From positions 23,635-58,200 of the IMG/VR virus record IMGVR_UViG_3300029309_000041: a DNA stretch of 34,566 nt. One strand, given 5' to 3'. The translations under genes were made by a program, and so were the position numbers. This document shows, in pieces, positions 1 to 7,163 of this stretch; the first letter of the stretch is position 1, and every line of letters starts with the position of its first letter. A model generated the notes under the pieces. The model ran no database searches. It worked only from the letters and a program-made list of their open reading frames with translations, and had not been told where the DNA came from. This DNA is from a virus.

Positions 1-104
1 AACATATCTAAATCTTGTTCTTTTTGCATAACTTCCCAACCTTTGTTGCAATTAGAACAGTTTTCTACAACTGTAAAGACTTCATCTTCTGTCTTAACTT
101 TCAT
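1..104 (-). CDS. Partial small protein with CxxC motif (cut by window edge)
   Basis: The first 34 codons of a leftward gene run off the left edge. The start follows directly on the 79-residue gene upstream, with an AGGT just before the ATG as a weak ribosome-binding site. The visible protein begins MKVKTEDEVF and carries a CSNC pair, which looks like half of a zinc-binding knuckle. The other half would lie outside the window. No family is recognised. Small zinc-knuckle proteins are common among phage early genes, but no function can be assigned. Confidence 0.55.
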   Translation of the reverse strand, partial: MKVKTEDEVFTVVENCSNCNKGWEVMQKEQDLDM

Positions 105-118
105 ACCTGTTATATATA

Positions 119-358
119 TCATTTCTTTCCTATATATTTGACTTGGTCAGTAGGTATTACCTGATACCCTCCTTTATTATACGCGACTGCAATAGTGTAA
201 TTTTTACTGACTTCTTGCTGGTATGACGTATCTTCAACAACCATAGGTTTATTGGTTATCAACGACGGGTATTTCTCACGATGCGCTCTATCCTGATCAG
301 CTATGTCTTTACAACGGTCACGATTAGCAACGTCAAGCTTTCCGTAAATCTTTCTCAT
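119..358 (-). CDS. Small hypothetical phage protein, 79 aa
   Basis: I do not recognise this protein. It starts at an ATG preceded by a strong AAGAAAGGAGAAAG leader, the same leader used across this genome, so the start is well supported. It is charged and hydrophilic, with no membrane segment, and the N-terminal half is rich in basic residues and Asp. It lies downstream of the hairpin terminator at 410-483, so it probably begins a new transcription unit with the partial CxxC gene. A TATAAT-like AT-rich stretch around 390-402 could be its -10 element, but no clear -35 is visible. Confidence 0.6.
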   Translation of the reverse strand: MRKIYGKLDVANRDRCKDIADQDRAHREKYPSLITNKPMVVEDTSYQQEVSKNYTIAVAYNKGGYQVIPTDQVKYIGKK

Positions 359-409
359 ATCTTTCTCCTTTCTTAGTTAGTACCTATATATTATATAAAG
401 GGAACAACG

Positions 410-483
410 CGGAAAAAAGCAGTGCTGAGAGCGGTAAACTAAACCCAAATTATTAAGGGTGACCTCCCCCTCTCTCAGCTTTG
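410..483 (-). terminator. Leftward intrinsic terminator with long branched stem
   Basis: On the minus strand, GCTGAGAG (472-479) pairs with CTCTCAGC (424-431). The flanking AGCA and TGCT extend the stem across a two-base internal loop, and a T-run follows at once (complement of 412-417). The roughly 40 nt enclosed include an inner ACCC/GGGT hairpin. It lies 55 bp downstream of the DUF1281 gene and upstream of the 79-residue gene, so it fits a rho-independent terminator or attenuator for leftward transcripts. The large structured apex is unusual for a simple terminator. Confidence 0.6.
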
Positions 484-537
484 CTAACCATTGCACCTGC
501 TATACGCACAATGTTATATTAGGAGGTTCTTAGGAAA

Positions 538-933
538 TCAAATATATCCTGCTAACTCCATTCCTGGTTCGTCATAAAATGCAGTGATAATTGCGTCAGG
601 ATAGAGTTCTCTTAGTTTTAAGATAACTCCTTCTGGTGGACCCCATGCAGTATTAAAAGTATATTCTACTTGGTCGTCCTCCAAAATAGTAACTTCACAA
701 TCGGAACTATTCCATTTAGTCCCCCAGTTTTGTACACGCCAATCCCACCATTTAGGCATGCTGAAATCGCTATCTTCTTTTTCGAAAGTAGGCTCTACTT
801 CGATTTTATCGTAATCAGGTTCAGGTAAAATTTTTGCAAAATCAAAAGGTGTCTCTTCCGACTGAATTTTATTAGCAATTTCTTCAGCATTTACGCCGTG
901 AATCTCTACTCTGTTAAAACACCAATTAGGCAT
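538..933 (-). CDS. DUF1281 / Api92-like ferredoxin-fold phage protein
   Basis: The 131-residue protein begins MPNWCFNRVEI, the signature opening of the DUF1281 (Api92-like, ferredoxin-like fold) family found in phages and plasmids. Other family hallmarks are the Trp-rich WWDWRVQNWGTKWN block near residues 62-75 and the FNTAWGPP segment near residues 93-100. The biochemical role of the family is unknown. Its start lies inside the end of the upstream zinc-ribbon gene, and the ribosome-binding site GAGGAGG is within that gene, so the two are translationally coupled. Its transcript probably ends at the hairpin at 410-483. The family call is confident; the function is not known. Confidence 0.8.
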   Translation of the reverse strand: MPNWCFNRVEIHGVNAEEIANKIQSEETPFDFAKILPEPDYDKIEVEPTFEKEDSDFSMPKWWDWRVQNWGTKWNSSDCEVTILEDDQVEYTFNTAWGPPEGVILKLRELYPDAIITAFYDEPGMELAGYI

Positions 934-1075
934 TACTACCTCCTCGTAACTGTAGTATTCGCATAGGAATAACTGTCATAGCGTTACAATCATCACAACA
1001 TCTACCTGTCGCCGCAGGCTCCGCATTATTGCCGTAGGGATCACCTATCGGCTGGTTACACAATACACATTGCAT
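926..1075 (-). CDS. 49-aa zinc-ribbon mini-protein
   Basis: This short gene encodes a protein with C3-x2-C6 at the N-terminus and C27-x2-C30 (plus C26), spaced as two zinc knuckles. It resembles a stand-alone zinc ribbon. An AAGGAG ribosome-binding site stands 6-8 nt before the ATG, and the 3' end overlaps the start of the DUF1281 gene by 8 bp, carrying that gene's GAGGAGG site. Both points support a real gene. It may bind nucleic acid or a host protein by analogy with small zinc proteins, but this is inference only. Confidence 0.65.
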   Translation of the reverse strand: MQCVLCNQPIGDPYGNNAEPAATGRCCDDCNAMTVIPMRILQLRGGSNA

Positions 1076-1100
1076 ATCTACTCTCCTTTCTTATTAGTTA

Positions 1101-1166
1101 ATAAAAGCGAATGTAGTGTGCTGGTATCTTAAATTAGTAGATAGAAGATTATCCAATCACACTACA
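1101..1166 (-). terminator. Long imperfect hairpin, probable leftward terminator or leader structure
   Basis: On the minus strand, TGTAGTGTG (1158-1166) pairs perfectly with CACACTACA (1112-1120). Inside, TGGATAATCTT and AAGATACCA continue the helix with two bulges, giving one hairpin of about 55 nt. It is followed by TTCGCTTTTATT, a modest U-tract. It sits between the 40-residue gene and the 49-residue zinc-ribbon gene, so it could end one transcript or control read-through into the next. Confidence 0.5.
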
Positions 1167-1227
1167 CTCTAGTTATACTTATGGTTTCCTATACAGGGTA
1201 ACTTCCAAAAGGTTTACTAACCTAGTA

Positions 1228-1262
1228 CTACTTTACTTTAGACTTACGCCAGAGTAAAGCAG
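1228..1262. repeat. CTTTACT inverted repeat, copy 1
   Basis: Arms at 1228-1237 (ctactttact) and 1253-1262 (agtaaagcag) pair with one mismatch across a 15 nt loop. The core is shared with repeats at 2037-2071 and 10885-10909. Confidence 0.5.
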
Positions 1263-1350
1263 CTTTACGACGACGCGAGGGCTTCACTAAGCCATTGGCT
1301 TCTATAGGGCAATCCTCACGCCATTGTTCTTCTAGTTTTTTAAGATCCAT
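1228..1350 (-). CDS. 40-aa basic hypothetical protein
   Basis: This short leftward frame (MDLKKLEEQW...) overlaps the end of the 55-residue gene by 11 bp. A GAGGAG lies about 13 nt before the ATG, which is longer than ideal. The C-terminal half is rich in Arg and Lys. No family is recognised. Its last codons coincide with an inverted repeat (1228-1262) sharing the CTTTACT/AGTAAAG core seen elsewhere in the window, so the sequence may be constrained at the RNA or DNA level as well. The coding status is plausible but not secure. Confidence 0.4.
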   Translation of the reverse strand: MDLKKLEEQWREDCPIEANGLVKPSRRRKAALLWRKSKVK

Positions 1351-1507
1351 TTTTGTTTACTAACTCCTCAATCTCATCATATATGATGTTAGTTAATACT
1401 GGGTCAGGTATTTCAGTTTCATTTAATTGTTTTGCTAAATGGCGGGCGATTGTCTCGATTCTGAGAGTGACCACAGTGCCATCAGATTTTGTTACTTGTA
1501 TGTCCAT
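1340..1507 (-). CDS. 55-aa acidic hypothetical protein
   Basis: The frame starts at an ATG with an AGGGAG ribosome-binding site 4 nt upstream and ends inside the next gene, as is typical of the packed phage layout here. The protein begins MDIQVTKSDG and has a helical, Glu/Asp-rich C-terminus. No family is recognised. It is short but well supported by its ribosome-binding site and coupled arrangement. Confidence 0.5.
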   Translation of the reverse strand: MDIQVTKSDGTVVTLRIETIARHLAKQLNETEIPDPVLTNIIYDEIEELVNKNGS

Positions 1508-1567
1508 AATTCTCCCTAATAGTTGTGCCCCTTTGAGTTATAGAGTAGGGGCAACACTCCAGTAAGT

Positions 1568-1963
1568 TTACTTCACTTCTTCAAAATATCCTTCATCAAT
1601 AAGACGTTTTCTGTAGAATCTAAAAATTCTAAGAGGATCTTGTCTTGTTGACAAAAAGCCATTTTTTACTGCAAGTGCAACACAATCTTGGGCTGTAAAG
1701 CCAGAAGAGTCGAGCTCCTCTTTCTTCGCATCCGCAACTGTATCTACTAAAGCAAGTAACTGAGATGTAGTTTTATCTACGTTTTCAGGATACTTGTTCG
1801 TATATTTATATAATTTACGAGCTGATCCTTTCCCAGTCGTAGTAGGCTCAGGAACCATGCCTAACTTACTTCCGTTAGTCTTAGCTTTCGCTTTGACTGG
1901 AGCTTTAGCTTTCGCAACTTTTTTGCTAGTTTTGACGCTAGCGGCAGATAATGCTTGTGCCAT
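1568..1963 (-). CDS. Lys/Ala-rich N-tail protein with possible winged-helix-like C-domain, 131 aa
   Basis: The start at 1963 is chosen over an ATG 10 codons upstream because AAAGGAG lies 6 nt before it. Residues 1-35 are rich in Ala and Lys, like histone H1-type or other disordered DNA-binding tails. Residues 45-131 look like a compact helical domain ending in an RIFRFYRKRLIDEGYFEEV pattern, reminiscent of winged-helix modules. Function is unknown. A DNA-binding or chromatin-like role is inferred from composition only. It is flanked by structured RNA elements, suggesting its own transcript. Confidence 0.6.
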   Translation of the reverse strand: MAQALSAASVKTSKKVAKAKAPVKAKAKTNGSKLGMVPEPTTTGKGSARKLYKYTNKYPENVDKTTSQLLALVDTVADAKKEELDSSGFTAQDCVALAVKNGFLSTRQDPLRIFRFYRKRLIDEGYFEEVK

Positions 1964-2036
1964 TATATTCTCCTTTCTTCTTTCTACACACACATCTTTC
2001 GATGCAACCTGTCTACCTTGTAGTAGAACATAGTAA

Positions 2037-2071
2037 GTACTTTACTTCAGAATAACCTGAGAGTAAAGCAC
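2037..2071. repeat. CTTTACT inverted repeat, copy 2 (strong hairpin)
   Basis: A 14-15 bp near-perfect stem is formed by 2037-2050 and 2057-2071 around a 6 nt loop (AATAAC). It begins exactly at the stop codon of the 73-residue gene. No U-tract follows on the minus strand, so it looks more like an operator, processing site or 3'-end stabiliser than a classical terminator. Confidence 0.6.
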
Positions 2072-2292
2072 TAAACCGAACGTTTATCAAACTCAGGATC
2101 TTGGGTGATATATTCACTTTTTGGACCATGTAGACGTTCATTACCAATAGCTATCGCTTCTTTTAGCTCTATTGTCATATCTTCTGGTCGAATACATTCA
2201 ACCGTTTCTATCAACATAGAGTCGAGAGCCTCGCGTAAATCATTGATCTCGGATAAAAGTTTTATCTTTAACAAAGTTTCTGTTTCAGACAT
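2071..2292 (-). CDS. Small helical hypothetical protein, 73 aa
   Basis: This protein (MSETETLLKIKLLSEINDL...) is predicted to be mostly helical and acidic, with heptad-like Leu/Ile spacing in the first 35 residues that suggests a short coiled coil. No family is recognised. Its start overlaps the stop of the 102-residue gene in a TAATG arrangement, showing translational coupling in a three-gene string with the 102- and 80-residue genes. The hairpin at 2037-2071 follows directly on its stop codon. Confidence 0.6.
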   Translation of the reverse strand: MSETETLLKIKLLSEINDLREALDSMLIETVECIRPEDMTIELKEAIAIGNERLHGPKSEYITQDPEFDKRSV

Positions 2293-2600
2293 TACTCAGT
2301 TCTCCATACTCGAACACCTGATATCTCGTTTTCTAATCTTGTGCGTAATATATATTTACGTTCAGGATCTTGACGCTTACCAAAAGTTCTTGAAGCTTGT
2401 GATAATCTGTTTTTTAATCGATCACCATTATCACCCGCCGCAACTTGTACAAAAAACGAATCACCTACTTCCATATTACCAAATGGATATTTAACATTCG
2501 CTCTTCTATCCTCTGGTAAAGGAATCCCTATATCTATAGTGACTCCTGTTTCTTTATCAACAATAAAATCATTAGATTTATTTATCTCTATTTCAGCCAT
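2292..2600 (-). CDS. Conserved small phage protein with YPFGxMxVGDSFFV motif, 102 aa
   Basis: The core KYPFGNMEVGDSFFV (residues 37-51) followed by a basic FGKRQDPERKYILRTR stretch and a C-terminal GVRVWR is a pattern I know from many small phage proteins of unknown function (DUF7303-like, from memory). It looks like a small beta-rich domain, possibly nucleic-acid binding because of its basic second half. It is coupled at both ends by TAATG overlaps. The gene is real with high confidence; its role is unknown. Confidence 0.7.
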   Translation of the reverse strand: MAEIEINKSNDFIVDKETGVTIDIGIPLPEDRRANVKYPFGNMEVGDSFFVQVAAGDNGDRLKNRLSQASRTFGKRQDPERKYILRTRLENEISGVRVWRTE

Positions 2601-2842
2601 TAATTTAACTCCTTATCATTTGTAGGAACAACGTGTAATATATTTCGTTCTTCCATATAGTTTTTCCAAAACATCAGGATAAGGGATGGATCATCCACCC
2701 CTATAAGTTCCTGACAACCTTGAGCTATCATCGTATCTGATACTACACGAGCCAGTTCGTCATGTCCTGACTCGTATAATGCCGACCAGACCATACCCAA
2801 TACATCCGCGTCCAGCGTGTATTTATTAGGGTTATCTGCCAT
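2600..2842 (-). CDS. Small hypothetical protein, 80 aa
   Basis: An acidic helical protein (MADNPNKYTLDADVLGMVWS...) with no recognised domain. It is coupled at both ends, sharing a TAATG overlap with the DUF932 gene upstream and the 102-residue gene downstream. The context is a run of small early-type genes, so a host-takeover or accessory replication role is possible, but nothing in the sequence shows one. Confidence 0.6.
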   Translation of the reverse strand: MADNPNKYTLDADVLGMVWSALYESGHDELARVVSDTMIAQGCQELIGVDDPSLILMFWKNYMEERNILHVVPTNDKELN

Positions 2843-3876
2843 TAAGCCACCTTCGCGTATTTAACAGCAAGGTCAAGGGCTTTCGATTTACGAAGTGCTC
2901 CTGCACCGAACCACGCACTATGTAGCGCATTACCTTCTGTATGAGACTCGCGTAAGTGATCCTCAACATATGTAACTGCATTTAGTGCGCCCCACCATGT
3001 ACCTTTAGAAGACTTCAGGTTTGCACCTGGTTGCTGCTCAAGAGCATCAACTACAAGTCTAGGATAGGCGTTAAACCTATCGACCAAAGGATCAAGTTGA
3101 CCAACAACTTTCCCTTGTTCTTTTAGTTTCAGCTCGTGCCGATACTCTTCGAAAGTAGTGGGTTGGTATAGCTCAGTAATAAACTCAAGCACGTTAGAGT
3201 GTTTAGCTTTCTGTTTAGAAAGATACTCAGCCGCTTGTTTAAACTCAGCCATTCTGCCTGCAGATAGTCCTAACGCCTCTTCAGCACTTTGCATAACATC
3301 GTCATCAAAGGCTTTTATATGAGGCATGCGGAAAGATGCTGTGCCCCCCAGACCTAGAGCAAATGTAAGCGTGTTGTTACATACAACTCTAATAGGCGTA
3401 AGCTTGATAGTCATCGATCTACCTACAACGTGTGGTTGGTTAAAAAGAAGATAACCTTTAATCTCGTCACCACCTGCGAGCTCAAAGTCTTCAGAGATTT
3501 TAGCTAACCCCCAAACTTCTTTTCCGTCTTTTAAACTACCTGCAGTTTCCATGGTCATGTGACCAGCTTCTGTAAAGCGTTTAAAAAACTTAAATACATC
3601 CTCATTTTGGATCGGAACGTAGTCGTTACCGCAATGACTTAGTACTTGGTTATCAGAATCACGAACAATGTGGAATGTATTAGGTGCTTGTATAAGCCCC
3701 ACATCTTCGCTCCATTCAGGCGCGTCTAGCGTATAACTAGGACGTTTACTAACAGTCCAGTCAAGCTTTGCCGCTTCCTGCATTTGTAATGGCGTTAGGT
3801 CGTTAGATACCTCGACACCCAATCCGTGCCAAGGCTTATCTCCCGTCCAAGCCATAGTTTCTACTTCATGTGCCAT
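2842..3876 (-). CDS. DUF932 / phage-plasmid-like TIGR03299 family protein
   Basis: The 344-residue protein opens with MAHEVETMAWTGDKPWHGLG, the typical N-terminus of the DUF932 (TIGR03299) family shared by phages and plasmids. Further family-like features are HIVRDSDNQVLSHCGNDYVP around residues 68-87, a LFNQPHVVGRSMTIKLTPIRVVCNNTL block near residues 145-172, and a C-terminal GTWWGALNAVTYVEDHLRES segment. The length is normal for the family. Its biochemical function is not established; proposed links are with DNA metabolism or mobile-element maintenance. The start has a strong AAGAAAGGAGAAAT leader, so it heads the leftward string of small genes. Confidence 0.85.
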   Translation of the reverse strand: MAHEVETMAWTGDKPWHGLGVEVSNDLTPLQMQEAAKLDWTVSKRPSYTLDAPEWSEDVGLIQAPNTFHIVRDSDNQVLSHCGNDYVPIQNEDVFKFFKRFTEAGHMTMETAGSLKDGKEVWGLAKISEDFELAGGDEIKGYLLFNQPHVVGRSMTIKLTPIRVVCNNTLTFALGLGGTASFRMPHIKAFDDDVMQSAEEALGLSAGRMAEFKQAAEYLSKQKAKHSNVLEFITELYQPTTFEEYRHELKLKEQGKVVGQLDPLVDRFNAYPRLVVDALEQQPGANLKSSKGTWWGALNAVTYVEDHLRESHTEGNALHSAWFGAGALRKSKALDLAVKYAKVA

Positions 3877-3904
3877 ATATTTCTCCTTTCTTATTGCACG
3901 TTAA

Positions 3905-3950
3905 TGATCGTAGCTGTTAAGCTACGCCGTATATTAAATAGTACACGGCT
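3905..3950 (-). other. Tandem hairpins in 72 bp intergenic gap
   Basis: CGTAGC and GCTACG (3909-3925) form a hairpin with a 6 nt loop. A second helix, GCCGT/ACGGC, lies beside it toward the VRR-NUC stop codon. There is no U-tract. Just inside the VRR-NUC gene is the 9-mer AAAGTAAAG (3954-3962), also found upstream of two other leftward genes. This probably is the regulatory leader of the DUF932 gene. Confidence 0.35.
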
Positions 3951-4338
3951 ACGAAAGTAAAGCAGTATAAAGAGCGTCCCATTCGTAAGGAATATCTAGA
4001 GTTAACAGACTATCAGATTTATAACCATTTTTAACGAGTTCTTGAGCACGTTCGATACCATCGATATGGTAGAGCTTCATTTGATTGTTTTTCCGAGCGA
4101 GTACGAACACCTGACCGCCGTGCATTGCACGTTTAGAAAGCCAAGCGACTTGCATTGGACGTAGAGTGAGTGAGTTACCTGAGTGAACTTCTTTAAGCTC
4201 AATCCAAAACTCTTTGCCCTTAACACAGCCATTAACGTCAGGTACACCAGAGCCTGTAATACCTGTCTCTATACGTTGCCAATGTACTTGTTTTATATTG
4301 TCTCTAAGTAGAGCCCACAGATTTTTTTCTTTTGGCAT
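3949..4338 (-). CDS. VRR-NUC-type nuclease, 129 aa
   Basis: This is a minimal PD-(D/E)xK endonuclease of the virus-type replication-repair nuclease (VRR-NUC) family. Visible active-site elements are E24, the GVPDVN motif with D34, E47-L-K49 in FWIELKE, and Q63 in the PMQVAW helix. Stand-alone VRR-NUC domains of about 100-130 residues are usual in phages and are thought to process branched DNA or act as Holliday-junction resolvases. The gene overlaps the upstream zinc-finger gene by 35 bp, and its ribosome-binding site is weak, so translation probably relies on coupling. The family call is secure; the exact substrate is inferred. Confidence 0.85.
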   Translation of the reverse strand: MPKEKNLWALLRDNIKQVHWQRIETGITGSGVPDVNGCVKGKEFWIELKEVHSGNSLTLRPMQVAWLSKRAMHGGQVFVLARKNNQMKLYHIDGIERAQELVKNGYKSDSLLTLDIPYEWDALYTALLS

Positions 4339-4963
4339 AATCTAATACTTCCGAAATTAATTTACCACTTTTCGTTCTTGATGGTGACATAGTAAAAAAG
4401 CCTTGATCTTCTGCTTCTACTTCGGTTATTTTTACAACTTTAGGAACCTCTCCTCTTTTTTCTTTATGATATCGCTCCATCTTGTCTGTCCAATTATGAT
4501 AACGAACACTGGTTAATTGTGGTAAACCTTTTTTCTTTCTATGATAGTTTCTTATACTTTTTGCCTCCCAATACTCTCTACCACTGTGTTTAGCTTGAGT
4601 TCTCCTTTCGTATCTAGCTATTGATAAAGCGTATTCACTACGTAATAACATATGTAAATCTTCTGTATCTTCTTGTACATAAGCTGTATAACCACCGTTA
4701 GCATCGTACGCACAATCAGCGTAAAATTCAGCTTGAGCTAATATATCAGGATCGACATAGTATTCTCCATAACTATTAGGTTGTTCTATAAAACGATGTT
4801 CAGTAAGGTCAGTAATACTGTATGGGTTTTTACGAGAATCATATTCATGTTGTCGTTTACATTCTTTACTACAAAATAATTCTGTCTTTTTAACATAGAA
4901 AAATTCTTCATAACATTGCCCACATATACGTGCAGTATCTGCTCTAACCTCGTACTCGAACAT
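4304..4963 (-). CDS. Zinc-finger-containing hypothetical protein, 219 aa
   Basis: The N-terminus (with the chosen start) carries ICGQC, then FCSKEC about 14 residues later: a C-x2-C...C-x3-C zinc knuckle followed by a basic helix, like small treble-clef fingers in HNH-type phage proteins. The rest is charged, Tyr- and Arg-rich, and contains no visible HNH or other catalytic motif. I chose the start at 4963 because it forms a TGATG overlap with the upstream stop; an ATG 5 codons earlier (4978) is also possible. No family is recognised. Its place between HTH and VRR-NUC genes suggests nucleic-acid binding. Confidence 0.65.
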   Translation of the reverse strand: MFEYEVRADTARICGQCYEEFFYVKKTELFCSKECKRQHEYDSRKNPYSITDLTEHRFIEQPNSYGEYYVDPDILAQAEFYADCAYDANGGYTAYVQEDTEDLHMLLRSEYALSIARYERRTQAKHSGREYWEAKSIRNYHRKKKGLPQLTSVRYHNWTDKMERYHKEKRGEVPKVVKITEVEAEDQGFFTMSPSRTKSGKLISEVLDYAKRKKSVGST

Positions 4964-5304
4964 CAGAACATATCCCATCCTGTATGCGGAGCTACTTTTT
5001 TATTATTATTTATGACTCGTACTTCATTAGACTCGAGCCAGTCAGTAAAAGCTAATCCAGCTTGTTTTTTATCTCCGTAAGTAGAGTAGAACTCAGACCA
5101 TTTATCTCTAGCTATTTTGACACCATAGTAATAATCGCCCTTACCTAATTTACATCTAGTTATTATTTGCCACATACGTTGTTTCGTAAGGTCATATTCC
5201 TCACCTAATTTTTCTAAAGTGCAATCTTCTTCTAACCATTTATCGTAAATTTTTCTATACCTCAAAGCATTTTCATCTGCTTTTTGTTTTGAGATTCCTC
5301 TCAT
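4963..5304 (-). CDS. HTH-containing small protein, 113 aa
   Basis: Residues 24-55 contain DCTLEKLGEEYDLTKQRMWQI, a sigma-70 region 4-like helix-turn-helix in which the second helix (TKQRMWQIITR) would read DNA. The rest has no recognised domain and no dimerisation region is clear. The gene is coupled at its start to the polymerase stop codon and at its end to the zinc-finger gene. It may be a transcription regulator or a DNA-binding accessory factor for the polymerase. The HTH is visible; the role is inference. Confidence 0.65.
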   Translation of the reverse strand: MRGISKQKADENALRYRKIYDKWLEEDCTLEKLGEEYDLTKQRMWQIITRCKLGKGDYYYGVKIARDKWSEFYSTYGDKKQAGLAFTDWLESNEVRVINNNKKVAPHTGWDMF

Positions 5305-7163
5305 TATATTTCCTCCGTCTCACCCCAGTTTGGTCCAAGCTCTGTATCTACTACAAGAGGAACAGCAAGTTCTACACAGTTTTCCATAATTCTTGAAACT
5401 TTAGCTGCTTGTTCATTATCCTCTATAGATATATCGACTTCGTCATGTACTTGTACGTGAGGAACTATTCCTTCCTCCCATAGACCTAACATTGCTAATT
5501 TAGTCATATCTGCTGCAGAACCCTGAATCAATCTATTTAGGGCTTTATATGTAAAAGATCTTTTTAATGTATCACCGTATTTAATTTTAGCTTCCTCTAG
5601 AGGTAGGGGAACGCTTTTATCATATTTATGTTCCCACAGATCGAAATGACACCTACGACCTGCGAGAGTTCTTATATAACCTCTATCGAGAGCCACACGG
5701 GTACAGTGATCCTGTATGCCTCTTATAAAAGGTACTTTTTCATGATACTGAGCGAGTAGAGTCTGAGCTTCAGCATCGTCTAATCCTAGTTCCCTAATAA
5801 GTTTTTCTTTACCCATTCCATAACTAAGTCCTAAATTAATATTTTTAGCCTGTTTACGGGGTATTTTAGCCATATCCGCTACTATCTGATGGAAATCTGC
5901 GTTCTTATCTCTATAGGCTTTTACGGCGTCCTCAGCCCCTATTAATCCTAGTTGGTTAGCGTAATGTACCGTAAGTCTAGGTTCTTGTTGGGAGTAATCG
6001 AACACACCCCATTGACAGCCCTCCTCTGGTATAAAGATAGAGCGTATCAAGTTACCTATCTCTGGGTCACGAGCAGGCACTTGTTGTAAGTTAGGGTTGC
6101 TGTAGCTGAAACGACCACTAACCGTGCCGCCTGAATCATTACGTAATGGGTGAGCTTCGGCATGGATTCTACCATTGTACGAATGTTCTGAAATCATTTT
6201 TTCTATAAATGTAGTTCTAGCTTTATTAAACTTTCTAGCTTGTACTATCATTTTAGGTAAGTCATGTTCGTGGTTTTCTAACCACTGTCTTTGAAAACTA
6301 GCCATACCTTTTTCAGTTCTAGGGTATGGTAGATTGTTTTTATCAAACACCTTTTGTAAAGATGCGTTAGCCCATAGGTTTACATCTTCCCCATATTTAC
6401 GTTTTATTTCTACTAATAGCTTTTGTTCTTTTAACGATAAATCTTTACTGATTTTATCTGCTTTCTCTTCGTCTACTCTAACACCCCTCCACCTCATTTC
6501 TATTAATAAAGGAATTAATTTACATTCTAAAGAATAGATTGACTCTAAGCCTTGTTGTTTAAGTTCTTCTTTTAATTTATGGTAAACCTTTAACGTAAGT
6601 GCTGCATCTTGCTCACCGTACGGTCCAACATACTTAGAATTAAGTTTATACATTTCTGACTTAGGGTTGATACCCCAAGCCAAGGCAGCGTCTTGTAGTA
6701 ACGACTCATCTTTTTTCTCTCCGCAATAAGTCTGTCCAAGTGAGTCAAGAGAGTAGGAGTATCGGTTTTCATCTACGATTGGAGCAGCAAACATAGTGTC
6801 AAGGATTTCACCCTTAACCTCCACTCCTTCTCTCCTTAACCACCCAACATCATATAAAGCGTTATGAAAAATTACTTCTCGTTTAGGAGAAGATAGAGTA
6901 TTTTTCACCCACCGCAAGACAACTGCCTCGTCAAGGTTGCCACCGCCTTCATGACGAATCGGAAAGTAACCTTTCCAATCTTTAGTAGCAACGCCCACTC
7001 CAACAATATGACCACGTCCTGTAGCCCATCCAGGACCAGACGTGAGTAAAAATGGGTCATACGTTTCTAAATCTACAGCGATACGTTCATCATCTGCAAA
7101 CTTAGGAAAGATCTCTGGTATTATCCAGTTACTTTCAGGAGCGAACATAGGAGACTGATGCAT
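5304..7163 (-). CDS. polA: Family A DNA polymerase with 3'-5' exonuclease (Leu762 type)
   Basis: This is the phage replicative polymerase. The exonuclease domain shows D31 and E33 (AVDLETYDP), D105 (HNALYDVGWL) and D186 (YGEQDAALT). The polymerase domain shows motif A D389 (DYSQQEPR), motif B K440 followed by NINLGLSYG, and motif C H573-D574-E575 (VHDEVD). Position 444, equal to E. coli Pol I Phe762, is Leu, a variant well known in marine viral PolA. There is no 5'-nuclease domain, and 619 residues is normal for phage PolA. The start is coupled to the upstream Lys-rich gene (TAATG). It works with the primase, SSB-like protein and helicases of this window. Confidence 0.95.
   Translation of the reverse strand: MHQSPMFAPESNWIIPEIFPKFADDERIAVDLETYDPFLLTSGPGWATGRGHIVGVGVATKDWKGYFPIRHEGGGNLDEAVVLRWVKNTLSSPKREVIFHNALYDVGWLRREGVEVKGEILDTMFAAPIVDENRYSYSLDSLGQTYCGEKKDESLLQDAALAWGINPKSEMYKLNSKYVGPYGEQDAALTLKVYHKLKEELKQQGLESIYSLECKLIPLLIEMRWRGVRVDEEKADKISKDLSLKEQKLLVEIKRKYGEDVNLWANASLQKVFDKNNLPYPRTEKGMASFQRQWLENHEHDLPKMIVQARKFNKARTTFIEKMISEHSYNGRIHAEAHPLRNDSGGTVSGRFSYSNPNLQQVPARDPEIGNLIRSIFIPEEGCQWGVFDYSQQEPRLTVHYANQLGLIGAEDAVKAYRDKNADFHQIVADMAKIPRKQAKNINLGLSYGMGKEKLIRELGLDDAEAQTLLAQYHEKVPFIRGIQDHCTRVALDRGYIRTLAGRRCHFDLWEHKYDKSVPLPLEEAKIKYGDTLKRSFTYKALNRLIQGSAADMTKLAMLGLWEEGIVPHVQVHDEVDISIEDNEQAAKVSRIMENCVELAVPLVVDTELGPNWGETEEI

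Noticed and set aside
480-535. tRNA-like words (GTGCAATGGTTAGCA) on the minus strand
   Set aside because: No acceptor stem, anticodon arm or T-loop can be completed; the sequence is part of the leader of the terminator structure.
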